Assembly: GCA_905211345.1 (NCBI GenBank)
Contig: CAJMAO010000003.1
Coordinates: forward strand, 1-64,000
DNA length: 64,000 nucleotides
Origin: an uncultured Prevotella sp.
GTDB taxonomy: Bacteria; Bacteroidota; Bacteroidia; Bacteroidales; Bacteroidaceae
Reading direction: 5' to 3'
Of the stretch, positions 24,953 to 33,037 are shown one piece after another (the first letter of the stretch is position 1; the number at the start of each line of letters is the position of its first letter). The position numbers and the translations under genes were made by a program. Under the pieces are notes generated by a model. It searched no databases. It was given only the letters and a program-made list of their open reading frames with translations, and was not told the origin of the DNA.

Positions 24953-24976
24953 CACTAAAGTTGAACGGCAAGACCT

Positions 24977-26089
24977 ATGTTTCTCAACAAATTGTCAATC
25001 TTGAATTATAAGAACATACGCGAGGCGGAGCTTGCCTTCTCTCCAAAACTTAATTGTTTTATCGGCCATAACGGCGAGGGCAAGACTAATCTGCTCGACG
25101 CTGTATATTACCTGTCATTCTGCCGCAGTTCCACCTCAACAACCGACTCTCAAGCGGTGCGGCACGGCTGCGACTTCTTCATGCTTGACGGTCTTTATTC
25201 AAACGACGACGGAGAAAACGAGAACATAACGTGCGGAATGAAGATTGGCTCAAAAAAACATTTCAAACGTAACAACAAGGAATACAAACGGCTTTCAGCC
25301 CACATCGGACTAGTGCCCTTAATCCTCGCGTCGCCTTACGACTCTACACTTGTAGAAAGCGGCAGCGACGAACGACGGAGGCTTATGGACGTAGTCATTT
25401 CGCAATACGACCATTCATACATTGAAGCCTTAAACCGGTACAACAAGGCTCTGCAGCAACGTAATTCGTTACTGAAACAAGAAGATGAACCTGACGGCGA
25501 CCTACTCAGCCTTTGGGAAGAACAAATGGCCATTGAGGGTGAAACCGTTTACCATAAACGCGACGCCTTTGTAAACCGCCTTGCACCATTGTTCCAAAAA
25601 TTCCACACCGAAATTTCACAAGGAAAAGAAAACGTATCACTTAAGTACGTATCACATTGCCAACGCGGGCCATTACTTGATATCATACAGCGTGACCGCT
25701 TTAAGGACAGGGCCGTAGGCTATTCACTGCATGGAATACACCGTGACGAGCTTGAAATGACTCTCGACGGACATCCAATAAAACGCGAAGGGAGCCAAGG
25801 ACAAACAAAAACATTCGTAATCGCACTGAAACTGGCACAATTTGAGTTCCTAAAACAAGTATGCGGCGTAAAACCAATACTGCTTCTCGATGATGTGTTC
25901 GACAAACTGGATGCTCAACGTGTGGAACAGATTGTACGCATAGTAGGCGGCGAAAATTTCGGTCAGATATTCATGACCGACACCAACCGCGAACATATTG
26001 ACGGAATACTGCGCGGAAGTTCACTAGACTACAAACTTTTTTATGTTGAGAACGGGAATATAATACAAAAAGAGACTGATAATGTTTAA
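24977..26089 (+). CDS. recF: DNA replication and repair protein RecF
   Basis: A 370-residue SMC-like ATPase that binds single-strand gaps with RecO and RecR and loads RecA. The Walker A motif is GHNGEGKTN at residues 30-38; the signature region is GSQGQTKTFVIALKLAQ and Walker B is ILLLDDVFDKLD. It overlaps the downstream DUF721 gene by 8 bases, a pairing seen in other bacteria. Its own consensus promoter lies just upstream. Confidence 0.96.
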   Translation: MFLNKLSILNYKNIREAELAFSPKLNCFIGHNGEGKTNLLDAVYYLSFCRSSTSTTDSQAVRHGCDFFMLDGLYSNDDGENENITCGMKIGSKKHFKRNNKEYKRLSAHIGLVPLILASPYDSTLVESGSDERRRLMDVVISQYDHSYIEALNRYNKALQQRNSLLKQEDEPDGDLLSLWEEQMAIEGETVYHKRDAFVNRLAPLFQKFHTEISQGKENVSLKYVSHCQRGPLLDIIQRDRFKDRAVGYSLHGIHRDELEMTLDGHPIKREGSQGQTKTFVIALKLAQFEFLKQVCGVKPILLLDDVFDKLDAQRVEQIVRIVGGENFGQIFMTDTNREHIDGILRGSSLDYKLFYVENGNIIQKETDNV

Positions 26090-26372
26090 ACGCGAAGTCC
26101 TGACTTTAGCCGACATCGTGGCTCAATGCCTGAGACAAGACGGGCTGGAAATGCCGTTGATGCAACGGCGGCTGATAGACTCTTGGTGCAAAGTGGCCGG
26201 CCATGCCGCTGCAAAATACACTGGAGAGAAATTCATCCGCAACCAGACTCTATACGTGAAAATCAACAATCCCGCCCTACGCGCCGACCTGTCAATGATA
26301 CGCTCACGACTGACTGACAACCTCAACGCCGAAGTAGGAGCAAAGATTATCACCGATATAAAATTCTATTAA
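26082..26372 (+). CDS. DUF721 (DciA-like) protein
   Basis: A 96-residue protein of the DUF721 / DciA family, whose studied members help load the replicative helicase. Typical sequence is WCKVAGHAAAKYTGEKFIRNQTLYVKI and NPALRADLSMIRSRL. Its ATG lies within the last codons of recF, so it is coupled to recF translation; the pairing supports a replication role. Confidence 0.85.
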   Translation: MFKREVLTLADIVAQCLRQDGLEMPLMQRRLIDSWCKVAGHAAAKYTGEKFIRNQTLYVKINNPALRADLSMIRSRLTDNLNAEVGAKIITDIKFY

Positions 26373-26397
26373 GAATAAAAAATTAAGAAATTACAGT

Positions 26398-27435
26398 CTA
26401 GCACCCATTTTCCGCTCCCTTAGCCCTTTTGTCCGAACTGTCCCTTATTTCCAGTTTCATCGGCACCACTTCCTTATATATTTTCTTGTCTCCAGATATA
26501 TTCCTAAGCAACAGTTCGCATACACGTTCGCCGGTAAGGTGGGCCTGATCCATTATGACAGAAAGTTTAGGAGTGACAAAAAACGAAGTATCCGTTTCCG
26601 TAAAACCTATAATAGCAACATCTTCAGGAATACGCAACCCCAATGTCTTGATTGCGTCAAAAGCGGCGTATGTGATAATATCGTTAAAAGCAAGAATGGC
26701 ATCAGGGCGGTCGTCACGCGACAACATGTCTAAAGCCGTTTTCCTTGCATACTCATAATCAATGCTGCCATTCACTATTATTGAACGGTCAATGCTTATA
26801 CCACGTTCACGCAAAGCCTCAAGATAACCGTGCTTGCGCCGCTTCGTCATATCAAGATGCTGCGGTCCGCCAATGAAAGCAATCCGACGGCTTCCAGTGT
26901 CAATAAGATGTAGAGTGGCCTCTCGTGCAGCCTCGTCACCATTTGAAGTTACTGCGGAAAACCTGTCAGGCAGACATGTACGCGCGAAAAACACCAACGG
27001 TATTCCCATATCGCCTATTTCTGCGAAATGTGAATAATCAACCGTGTCTTGCGCCAAACATGCAATTATACCGACAACATACATCCCGACAAAATTGTCT
27101 ATAGCCTTTTCTTCACGCAGATGATCCTCGTGGCTGTTAGCAGCAATCACGGCGTAACCGGCCTTCGAGGCATAATCCTCTATACCGTCAAGCACGGCCG
27201 CGTAATAATGTGTTACGAGATTAGGCACAACCACTCCGATTGCGTTAGGCGTATTACGTCTCAGATTCCGGGCAAAAGGATTTGGCCTGTAATTAAGTTT
27301 TTTTGCTAAAGCCAAAACCTTATTTCTTAGTTCCTCACCCACCTCATGACTGCCGCTAAGTGCCCGCGACACGGTCGCTATACTCACACCAAGCAGCTCG
27401 GCCATCTGCTTTAATGATGTCCTGCGTTGTCCCAT
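26398..27435 (-). CDS. LacI-family transcriptional regulator
   Basis: A 345-residue regulator. The N-terminal HTH (residues about 6-30: TSLKQMAELLGVSIATVSRAL) and hinge helix (RPNPFARNLRRN) are followed by a periplasmic-binding-protein-like sensor with GVVVPNLVTHYYAAVLDGIE and DRPDAILAFNDIITYAAF. The ATG at 27435 fits the family N-terminus; the longer frame to 27573 is not coding. A perfect 18-base palindrome overlaps its promoter, pointing to autoregulation. No sugar-use genes adjoin it, so its main targets are elsewhere. Confidence 0.93.
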   Translation of the reverse strand: MGQRRTSLKQMAELLGVSIATVSRALSGSHEVGEELRNKVLALAKKLNYRPNPFARNLRRNTPNAIGVVVPNLVTHYYAAVLDGIEDYASKAGYAVIAANSHEDHLREEKAIDNFVGMYVVGIIACLAQDTVDYSHFAEIGDMGIPLVFFARTCLPDRFSAVTSNGDEAAREATLHLIDTGSRRIAFIGGPQHLDMTKRRKHGYLEALRERGISIDRSIIVNGSIDYEYARKTALDMLSRDDRPDAILAFNDIITYAAFDAIKTLGLRIPEDVAIIGFTETDTSFFVTPKLSVIMDQAHLTGERVCELLLRNISGDKKIYKEVVPMKLEIRDSSDKRAKGAENGC

Positions 27436-27465
27436 TTTCAGTAGTATGATTAGTAATGACTGGTG

Positions 27466-27506
27466 CAAAATTAACAAAATCGGCCGAATACGCAAACGTT
27501 TGCGTA
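27466..27506 (-). promoter_or_regulatory. Promoter and palindromic operator of the LacI-family gene
   Basis: Minus-strand promoter: TTTG at 27496-27493, a 19-base spacer and TAATTTTG at 27473-27466. A perfect palindrome TACGCAAACGTTTGCGTA occupies 27489-27506, contains the -33 element and has the central CG typical of LacI-family operators. Binding there would block the promoter. Confidence 0.85.
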
Positions 27507-27610
27507 ACTTTTTTGATGCATTATATTTGACAGTCAACAAACATCCATAACGAAATCTACTGCTCCGATGCACTGTGCTGTTGAATTGGTGCTATAATAT
27601 ATAAACAAAT

Positions 27611-27642
27611 AAAAGGTGACCGATTTTTATCCGCCACCTTTT
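27611..27642 (-). terminator. Hairpin terminator of the BspA-like gene
   Basis: AAAAGGTG (27611-27618) pairs with CACCTTTT (27635-27642). The minus-strand side continues with ATTT. It lies 28 bases beyond the stop codon at 27670. Confidence 0.65.
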
Positions 27643-27669
27643 TATTATTTCACATAAAAAATTCTATAA

Positions 27670-29910
27670 TTATAATACTACTTTATACATGGTATTTCCT
27701 ATCTTTATAATGAAGATTCCACGCCCGATATTTGGAATATCAACGCAACCAGAAGCACTAATCTTTGTTGAATAAAGAACACGTCCTGCTGTATCGCAAA
27801 CAGTAACATTAGTACCTAGCGCAAGACCGTTCAATAAAATATGCCCGTTTTCAATTTGTATATTACTTCCTGTTGAAACGTCATCTATGCCTGAAGCCGG
27901 TGCTGCATTTACCACGCATGTAGCCATATAACCACCGTCAACTGTAGTTACATAAATTACAGCCGCGCCAAATCCTGAACAAACAACAAGTCCGTTGCTG
28001 ACAATCGCAACCGCTTGGTCTGAACTCGTCCAGTTTACATCCTTATTAGTCGCGTCTTCTGGCTGGACAATAGCCGTAAGTTGCTCAGACTCACCGATTT
28101 GAGAGAACGCTATGCTTGACTTGTCAAGTGTCAAACCAGTCACAGGCTGTATCACAGTCACATAGCAACCGGCTTTTACCGTTTCGTCATCTTCGCTTTC
28201 TGCATAAATCCACACTTGACCCGATTTTACGCCGGTAACACGTCCTTCTTTATCAACGCTGGCTACATTTACATTTTCCGAACTCCATATTACATTCTTA
28301 TTGTCTGCGTCGGACGGCGAAATGGAAGCTATCAACTGCTGTGTTTCGCCTGTTTTCAGCGTTAAAGTTTCATTATTCAAGTTCAAAGACGTAACAGGCT
28401 GATATACCTGTATTTCACATGAAGCCGTATGTCTGCCGTCAACTGTAGTAACCGTTATTGTCGCCTTTCCTTTCGCCTTGGCCTTGACTACACCTTCCGC
28501 ATCCACTTCGGCTACATCAGTGTCAGAGCTACGCCATTCCATTTGCCCGTCAGTCTTTCCTTCAGGCAGAATCGTAGCAATCAATGTCTGCTTTTCACCA
28601 ATTTTCATTCTTAATTCCGACGTACTAAGATTTACACCCGTTGCATGTTCATATACATCAAATTCACAAACATCTGTAAATTCACCGTCTTCACTCGTCA
28701 CCATTATCCTTGCCTTGCCGTATGCCTTAGCTGTTACATTACCTTGTTCGTCAACAATTACAACGTTTTCATCCAAAGACTTCAATGTGAAGTTTTTATT
28801 TGTTGCATCCTCTGGAAATATTACAACATCTAATTTAAATTTATCTTCCACATAAAAATTCCCATCTGGCTTCATAATAGAGATACCAGTAACAGAAACT
28901 TCTTCTTCAATTATCGTTGCATCTTGCCAGCCTTTAGCATTTTTATATTCTTCTGTACAACCTGCAGGAACATATACTATACAAGATTTTAATTCACCAG
29001 ATAATGTGCTTATTGTTGGAGGAACAGCATTCTCAACATGGATTTCAATTTTTTTTGAAGAAGTAATACTATGAATACATAGATTTCCACTACAAAAATT
29101 ATCGATTTTTTTAATATTTTCTGGTATGAAAATAATTTGTCCGTCACGTAATTGAAAAGAACAAGTATTCCAAATTTCCATCTTTTCCGGAAGCCTAATT
29201 GTATCACTTTTTAAATATAATCGCGTAAAAGCACCATGATCTAAATTTTCAATAGAATTAGGCAAGTTAACGTCAATTGTTCCTATTTCAGACGGAGAAT
29301 CACTGTTATAATAATAAAACGCATATTTCCCAATTTTCTTTATAGTTGTAGGAAGATGTACTTTTTGAGAAAAATTCATGTCTGTATTTATTGTTTCCAC
29401 TCCTTCTCTAAAATGTAAATATTTAAAATTACTTCCCAGACTTAAAGTATTACTTAAAATCGGCAAACTTTTTCCTCCAATAAACAAAGTATCTACATTA
29501 ATTGGCATTGATAAATTTAGTTTCTCTATAGTCTTTGGAATAGACAAAAATAATCCTATTTCTCCCCCTTCCCCATAAGGAGTATAAAATATATCATTTG
29601 TCCAAACATTATCTTGAGCACTTTTATCACCTAACGAGCCGTATTTATCACCTCCTGCAACGATATTTGCATCTGATAAATCAAGATGCACAAGTTCTCT
29701 TAACTTAGAAAGTTCATAAATAAACTTCAAATCCGTCCCGTTCAAATAACCAGTCACTTTCAGGTTTTTCACCGTTGCTTGGTCTGCAAATGGTATTTTG
29801 CTTGAAAGCCAACCTGGAGTCTGGTTGTCAACAACTAATGACGTCTGTTGCGCCCAAACGGAAGCAAGGCAACAAAACATCAGCATGAAATATGATAAAA
29901 ACCTTTTCAT
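27670..29910 (-). CDS. BspA-like leucine-rich repeat protein with four BIG2 domains
   Basis: A 746-residue secreted protein. The signal peptide ends near VWAQ (residue about 21). Residues to about 320 carry leucine-rich, BspA-type repeats (IPKTIEKLNL, LPTTIKKIGKYAF, LPNSIENLDHGAF, IPENIKKID). Four bacterial Ig-like group 2 domains follow, beginning at VTGISIM, ATGVNLS, VTSLNLN and VTGLTLD. The last 70 residues (CDTAGRVLY, GRGIFIIKIGNTMYKVVL) resemble a type IX secretion sorting domain. The ATG at 29910 gives the signal peptide. The 5' half is clearly more AT-rich than the BIG2 part. Probably a surface or secreted adhesin. Confidence 0.85.
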   Translation of the reverse strand: MKRFLSYFMLMFCCLASVWAQQTSLVVDNQTPGWLSSKIPFADQATVKNLKVTGYLNGTDLKFIYELSKLRELVHLDLSDANIVAGGDKYGSLGDKSAQDNVWTNDIFYTPYGEGGEIGLFLSIPKTIEKLNLSMPINVDTLFIGGKSLPILSNTLSLGSNFKYLHFREGVETINTDMNFSQKVHLPTTIKKIGKYAFYYYNSDSPSEIGTIDVNLPNSIENLDHGAFTRLYLKSDTIRLPEKMEIWNTCSFQLRDGQIIFIPENIKKIDNFCSGNLCIHSITSSKKIEIHVENAVPPTISTLSGELKSCIVYVPAGCTEEYKNAKGWQDATIIEEEVSVTGISIMKPDGNFYVEDKFKLDVVIFPEDATNKNFTLKSLDENVVIVDEQGNVTAKAYGKARIMVTSEDGEFTDVCEFDVYEHATGVNLSTSELRMKIGEKQTLIATILPEGKTDGQMEWRSSDTDVAEVDAEGVVKAKAKGKATITVTTVDGRHTASCEIQVYQPVTSLNLNNETLTLKTGETQQLIASISPSDADNKNVIWSSENVNVASVDKEGRVTGVKSGQVWIYAESEDDETVKAGCYVTVIQPVTGLTLDKSSIAFSQIGESEQLTAIVQPEDATNKDVNWTSSDQAVAIVSNGLVVCSGFGAAVIYVTTVDGGYMATCVVNAAPASGIDDVSTGSNIQIENGHILLNGLALGTNVTVCDTAGRVLYSTKISASGCVDIPNIGRGIFIIKIGNTMYKVVL

Positions 29911-29951
29911 CACTCTGAATTTTATATTAGTAAATATGTACAATCAATATT

Positions 29952-29988
29952 ACGTCTGTTCGGTATTCTTGCGATACCGAACAGACGT
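29952..29988. terminator. Perfect 15-base hairpin between accessory genes
   Basis: ACGTCTGTTCGGTAT (29952-29966) pairs perfectly with ATACCGAACAGACGT (29974-29988) across a 7-base loop. It lies 20 bases past the stop of the 97-residue gene and upstream of the BspA-like gene. There is no T-run, so it may be a terminator or a processing or attenuation hairpin. Confidence 0.55.
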
Positions 29989-30007
29989 TAAAAGTAAAAA
30001 GAAAAAT

Positions 30008-30301
30008 TTATTTACCGTTTTTCAATTTTAATTGCGCATTTATTTCAGAATAAACGGTATTTCCATTTTCATCCGTCTTGGCGACATCACCTGAACATTG
30101 TCCCAAGTTCGCATCCACGGTATCGAAACCAGAGTTGTCTTTAATAAAGTTACGAGCTTCATTTATCAATCCTTCACGAGATTGTTCTGCCCCTTCATCG
30201 CAAGTCACACGAACAGAAAGTTCTCCGTCCTTACCAAAGGATTCACTTGTGATTTTGTCTTTCGGTTTTTCAAAACCATCTTTCGTTAAATGTAAATCCA
30301 T
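30008..30301 (-). CDS. Small hypothetical protein (97 residues)
   Basis: A 97-residue acidic protein with no signal peptide or membrane segment: MDLHLTKDGFEKPKD, then VRVTCDEGAEQSREGLINEARNF and a C-terminal YSEINAQLKLKNGK. I do not recognise a family. The ATG at 30301 is preferred over an in-frame GTG at 30313. It lies behind a consensus promoter and a leader of about 280 bases with several hairpins, which makes it more likely to be a real regulated gene. Confidence 0.55.
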   Translation of the reverse strand: MDLHLTKDGFEKPKDKITSESFGKDGELSVRVTCDEGAEQSREGLINEARNFIKDNSGFDTVDANLGQCSGDVAKTDENGNTVYSEINAQLKLKNGK

Positions 30302-30580
30302 AATAATAAACACATTTTAAATTAAACAATAAAAAAGAAACATTTAAAATGCGTGTGCCACGGTCTTTTACAAACCTACGAATACAAACCGCGGACGAAA
30401 CCTGTCCACGTTGCAGCCGTAGGATGCTGGAAAAGACGACAAGTAACGTCCACGGTATCATGGACGTTTGCTTAATCAGTCTTCTCGATGCGATTGAAAT
30501 TTCCTACGTTTCAACGTGCATGACCATATAGCAAACGCTAACTTCAACAAAAACAGCTCATGCCGAATACTCGACAATCA
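30302..30580 (-). ncRNA. Candidate structured 5' leader or small RNA
   Basis: Between the minus-strand promoter and the 97-residue gene lie nested stems. Hairpin A: AACGTCCA (30445-30452) with TGGACGTT (30461-30468). Stem B: CCTACG (30375-30380) with CGTAGG (30418-30423), enclosing GCGGAC (30391-30396) with GTCCAC (30404-30409). The last stem needs a G-U pair that forms only on the minus strand. No open frame here has recognisable content. It may be a cis-regulatory leader or a free RNA. Confidence 0.4.
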
Positions 30581-30586
30581 CCGCTA

Positions 30587-30617
30587 CAAAGATAGTTTAA
30601 AAGAACAAAAGCACAAA
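30587..30617 (-). promoter_or_regulatory. Minus-strand promoter of the structured leader
   Basis: Read on the minus strand: TTTG at 30617-30614, a 19-base spacer and TATCTTTG at 30594-30587, a full consensus match. Transcription would begin near 30580. Confidence 0.75.
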
Positions 30618-30746
30618 AAAATTATAAGAATAAAATTCGATAGCCAATAAAAATTCATAATGCTGCATGTAAAACATGCAAATGTTAAAAGCCACATTAT
30701 ATAACATTTTCAATGCTAAAAACGAGTATTTATGAATAATAATGAG

Positions 30747-30754
30747 TATTTTTG
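30747..30754 (+). promoter_or_regulatory. -7 promoter element of the DUF6722 gene
   Basis: TATTTTTG is an exact -7 match, 18 bases before the chosen start codon at 30772. Confidence 0.6.
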
Positions 30755-30771
30755 CAAACAAAGAACCATGT

Positions 30772-31014
30772 ATGGGCAACTTTATAAAACAACAAGAAGA
30801 ACGAAAAGACGCCAAAGAACGTGACAGGTTAAGACGTGACAAAATAGCCGGTTACTTTTTCAACCTTTCACAACTTACATTTGTTGCACTGGTATTAGGC
30901 ACTATTACACCTATATACACTAACAACGAATATGGAATAAATTGGTATGTACTGTTCGTAGGTCTTGCGCTTACAATCGTTCTTGCCAATATCGGCAGTA
31001 AAATCTTAAAATGA
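30772..31014 (+). CDS. DUF6722-like small membrane protein
   Basis: An 80-residue protein with a charged N-terminus (KQQEERKDAKERDRLRRDK) and two hydrophobic segments, LSQLTFVALVLGTITPIY and WYVLFVGLALTIVLANIG. This layout fits the DUF6722 family of Bacteroidales, whose function is unknown. The ATG at 30772 is chosen because it lies just downstream of a -7 element; a frame from 30742 would begin upstream of that element. A 34-residue membrane peptide follows 8 bases later. Confidence 0.7.
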   Translation: MGNFIKQQEERKDAKERDRLRRDKIAGYFFNLSQLTFVALVLGTITPIYTNNEYGINWYVLFVGLALTIVLANIGSKILK

Positions 31015-31021
31015 CGACAAT

Positions 31022-31126
31022 ATGGAAATGTTAGGGGCAATTTTTACCGTGGGGCTTATAATTGCTGTTGGTTTTCTTATCTGGCTGCACTCAAAGCCGG
31101 GCAAGAAATGGCTTGCCAATTTGTAA
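31022..31126 (+). CDS. 34-residue membrane microprotein
   Basis: ATG at 31022 to TAA at 31124-31126 encodes a 34-residue peptide: one hydrophobic segment (LGAIFTVGLIIAVGFLIWL) followed by a basic tail (KPGKKWL). It starts 8 bases after the DUF6722 stop codon and is likely co-translated with it. Too small for ordinary gene callers; the regular membrane-peptide layout supports it. Confidence 0.55.
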   Translation: MEMLGAIFTVGLIIAVGFLIWLHSKPGKKWLANL

Positions 31127-31914
31127 GAATTATTTTTAGAAACCAAGTAATAGCAGCATTCCTACTTATGGGAGCGCAGTTTTATTTTGCTCCCAAAAGG
31201 AAAGCCATACCTTCAGCAGTATTGCATATATTGAATAAATATATTTCTTAGCGGTTAAAATGTCACACTGTCACAATACTATGGAATGTGTTGGCAATCA
31301 GCACATTAAGCTGTGACAGTAACTAAGACGGTACTTTCACCAATGTCACGGCGCAAGGCGGAGTGTGACGGTAGTGACATTAAACGGCGGGGTAATATCA
31401 CGGCAAAAGATTGTGACATACAGAGGGTTACGGCAAGCGGTGACATTGTGACATTGGTTGTAAGCATTTTATTTGCGATGACACGGCTATTTGTAATGCA
31501 AAAGGCGGTCAACAGCAATACAAAAGGGCATATATTGCAACGTGAAAGGCCACCAATTACATCGCGACTGACGGCATATCGCGTAACGAAACAGATATTA
31601 AAACAAGAGTAGAGAATCTTTCATCTGTCATTTTCTTATATAAAACAATGACTGCCAGACAGTTACAGGCTGACGGAGGTTTGGCGCATCATTCAGCCGT
31701 CTGTCAGCTTACTTGAAAAGATGAAGGACGGCTGGGAGTGTATCATAATTTTGAAGTTATCGGGAGTTAAAAGGAGTTAGGCTTGTTTCACTCGCCGGAG
31801 TTAACGGACAATACCCAGTGCTACAACAACTTAGCATTTGCCCGTTAACTCCTGTTAACTCCGACGCGAAGCGTCTAACTCCTATTAACTCCTTTTTGGT
31901 GTTCTTGCCTGAAA
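31127..31914. repeat. Gene-free, repeat-rich spacer
   Basis: Four elements are seen. Hairpin TGGGAGC/GCTCCCA lies at 31169-31195. TGTCAC/TGTGACA words run from about 31258 to 31460, with AATGTCACACTGTCACAAT at the left and its inverted counterpart (GTGACATTGTGACATT) at the right. AAAGGCC-type units lie near 31530-31565. A GGAGTTAAAAGGAGTTA arm (about 31755-31780) is opposed by TTAACTCCTGTTAACTCC and TCTAACTCCTATTAACTCC (about 31845-31893). The only sizeable open frame (31313-31612) is made of these repeats and is rejected. Confidence 0.55.
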
Positions 31915-33030
31915 TCAATTTGTTTTCTTGTAACTCAATATCGCGCCTGCCCACGACACGGCGGCGTAGACGGCCATCGAGACGAGTTGCGGCTGCAGGT
32001 CGGCCAAAGTGCTGCCTTTCAGGTAGAGGGCGCGCATGGCCTCGATGTAATAACGCAAGGGATTGGCGTAAGTAATGACCTGCGCCCAGCGCGGCATACC
32101 GGCTATCGGCGTGAGCAGACCGCTCATAAGGACGAAGATTATGAGGAAGAAGAACATCAGCAGGGCGGCCTGCTGCATGGTTGAAGAGCAGTTGGAAACG
32201 ATTAGGCCGAGGCTCGACACGATAAGGAAGAACAGCAGCGAGGATAATATTATACCCCCGACGCTGCCACGGGGCCACATGCCGTAGAAGACGTATGCCC
32301 ACAGCATTGACCAAAGAAGCATGAAGATGCCTATAATCCAGTAAGGCACGAGCTTCGAGAGGATGAAGTCGCGGCGGCTGACGGGCGTAACGTTGATTTG
32401 CTCGATGGTGCCTTTCTCCTTCTCGCCTACGATGTTCAGCGCCGGCAGATAGCCTATGAGCAGCGTCAGCAGCATGGCGATTATGCCGGGCACCATGAAC
32501 ACCTTGTAATCGAGCGACGGGTTGAAGATATAACGGGGGCGCACGTCAACGCCACTGCTTGCGCCCTGCCCCACCCCGACGCCATGCTCCGCACGCTGCG
32601 CGGAGGCAAAATCTGATATGATGTTGAGCATATATGCCTGGCCGAGCGCACCCTTCACGCCGTTCACGGCGTTGGCATGCACGTTGACGGAGGCCTCGCC
32701 CGTACGCACTACGTCGGAGGAGAAGCCGTGCGGTATCTCAAGTATTACGTCGGCCGTGCCCTGCTCCACCTGCGCAAGCGCACTGCCGTAACCGCCCTCG
32801 ACGGATGTCAGCGCAAAGTAAGACGAGGCGTCCACCTGCTCTACGAGCCGCCGGGACATTGTGCTGCGGTCGTTGTCTACGACGCAGAACATCAAGTTCC
32901 TTATCTCCTGATTTGCCGCATACGGCACTATCAAGAGCATTACTATCGGCAGCACGACAAATATTTTCGGCAGGAAAGCATTGCGCTTTATTTGCAAAAA
33001 CTCCTTTTGTATTAAATATCTTATCGCCAT
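31915..33030 (-). CDS. ABC-2 family transporter permease
   Basis: A 371-residue permease of the YbhS/YbhR-type ABC-2 family: one N-terminal membrane helix, a large extracytoplasmic domain (about residues 45-175) and five C-terminal helices with INVTPVSRRDFILSKLVPYW and FVLMSGLLTPIAGMPRWAQ. It is the last gene of a six-gene minus-strand operon, 8 bases after the sister permease. Likely exports a hydrophobic compound or drug together with the HlyD and TolC partners. Confidence 0.9.
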   Translation of the reverse strand: MAIRYLIQKEFLQIKRNAFLPKIFVVLPIVMLLIVPYAANQEIRNLMFCVVDNDRSTMSRRLVEQVDASSYFALTSVEGGYGSALAQVEQGTADVILEIPHGFSSDVVRTGEASVNVHANAVNGVKGALGQAYMLNIISDFASAQRAEHGVGVGQGASSGVDVRPRYIFNPSLDYKVFMVPGIIAMLLTLLIGYLPALNIVGEKEKGTIEQINVTPVSRRDFILSKLVPYWIIGIFMLLWSMLWAYVFYGMWPRGSVGGIILSSLLFFLIVSSLGLIVSNCSSTMQQAALLMFFFLIIFVLMSGLLTPIAGMPRWAQVITYANPLRYYIEAMRALYLKGSTLADLQPQLVSMAVYAAVSWAGAILSYKKTN

Positions 33031-33037
33031 ACAACTA

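Noticed and set aside
27436..27573. Upstream extension of the LacI-family gene
   Set aside because: The extension would run through its own promoter and operator; the family N-terminus begins at 27435.
30270..30461. 63-codon minus-strand open frame in the structured leader
   Set aside because: It overlaps the start of the 97-residue gene and the hairpins and has no recognisable sequence.
31313..31612. 99-codon plus-strand open frame in the gene-free spacer
   Set aside because: It is built from TGTCAC words and AAAGGCC-type repeats, has no recognisable content, no ribosome-binding site and no promoter.
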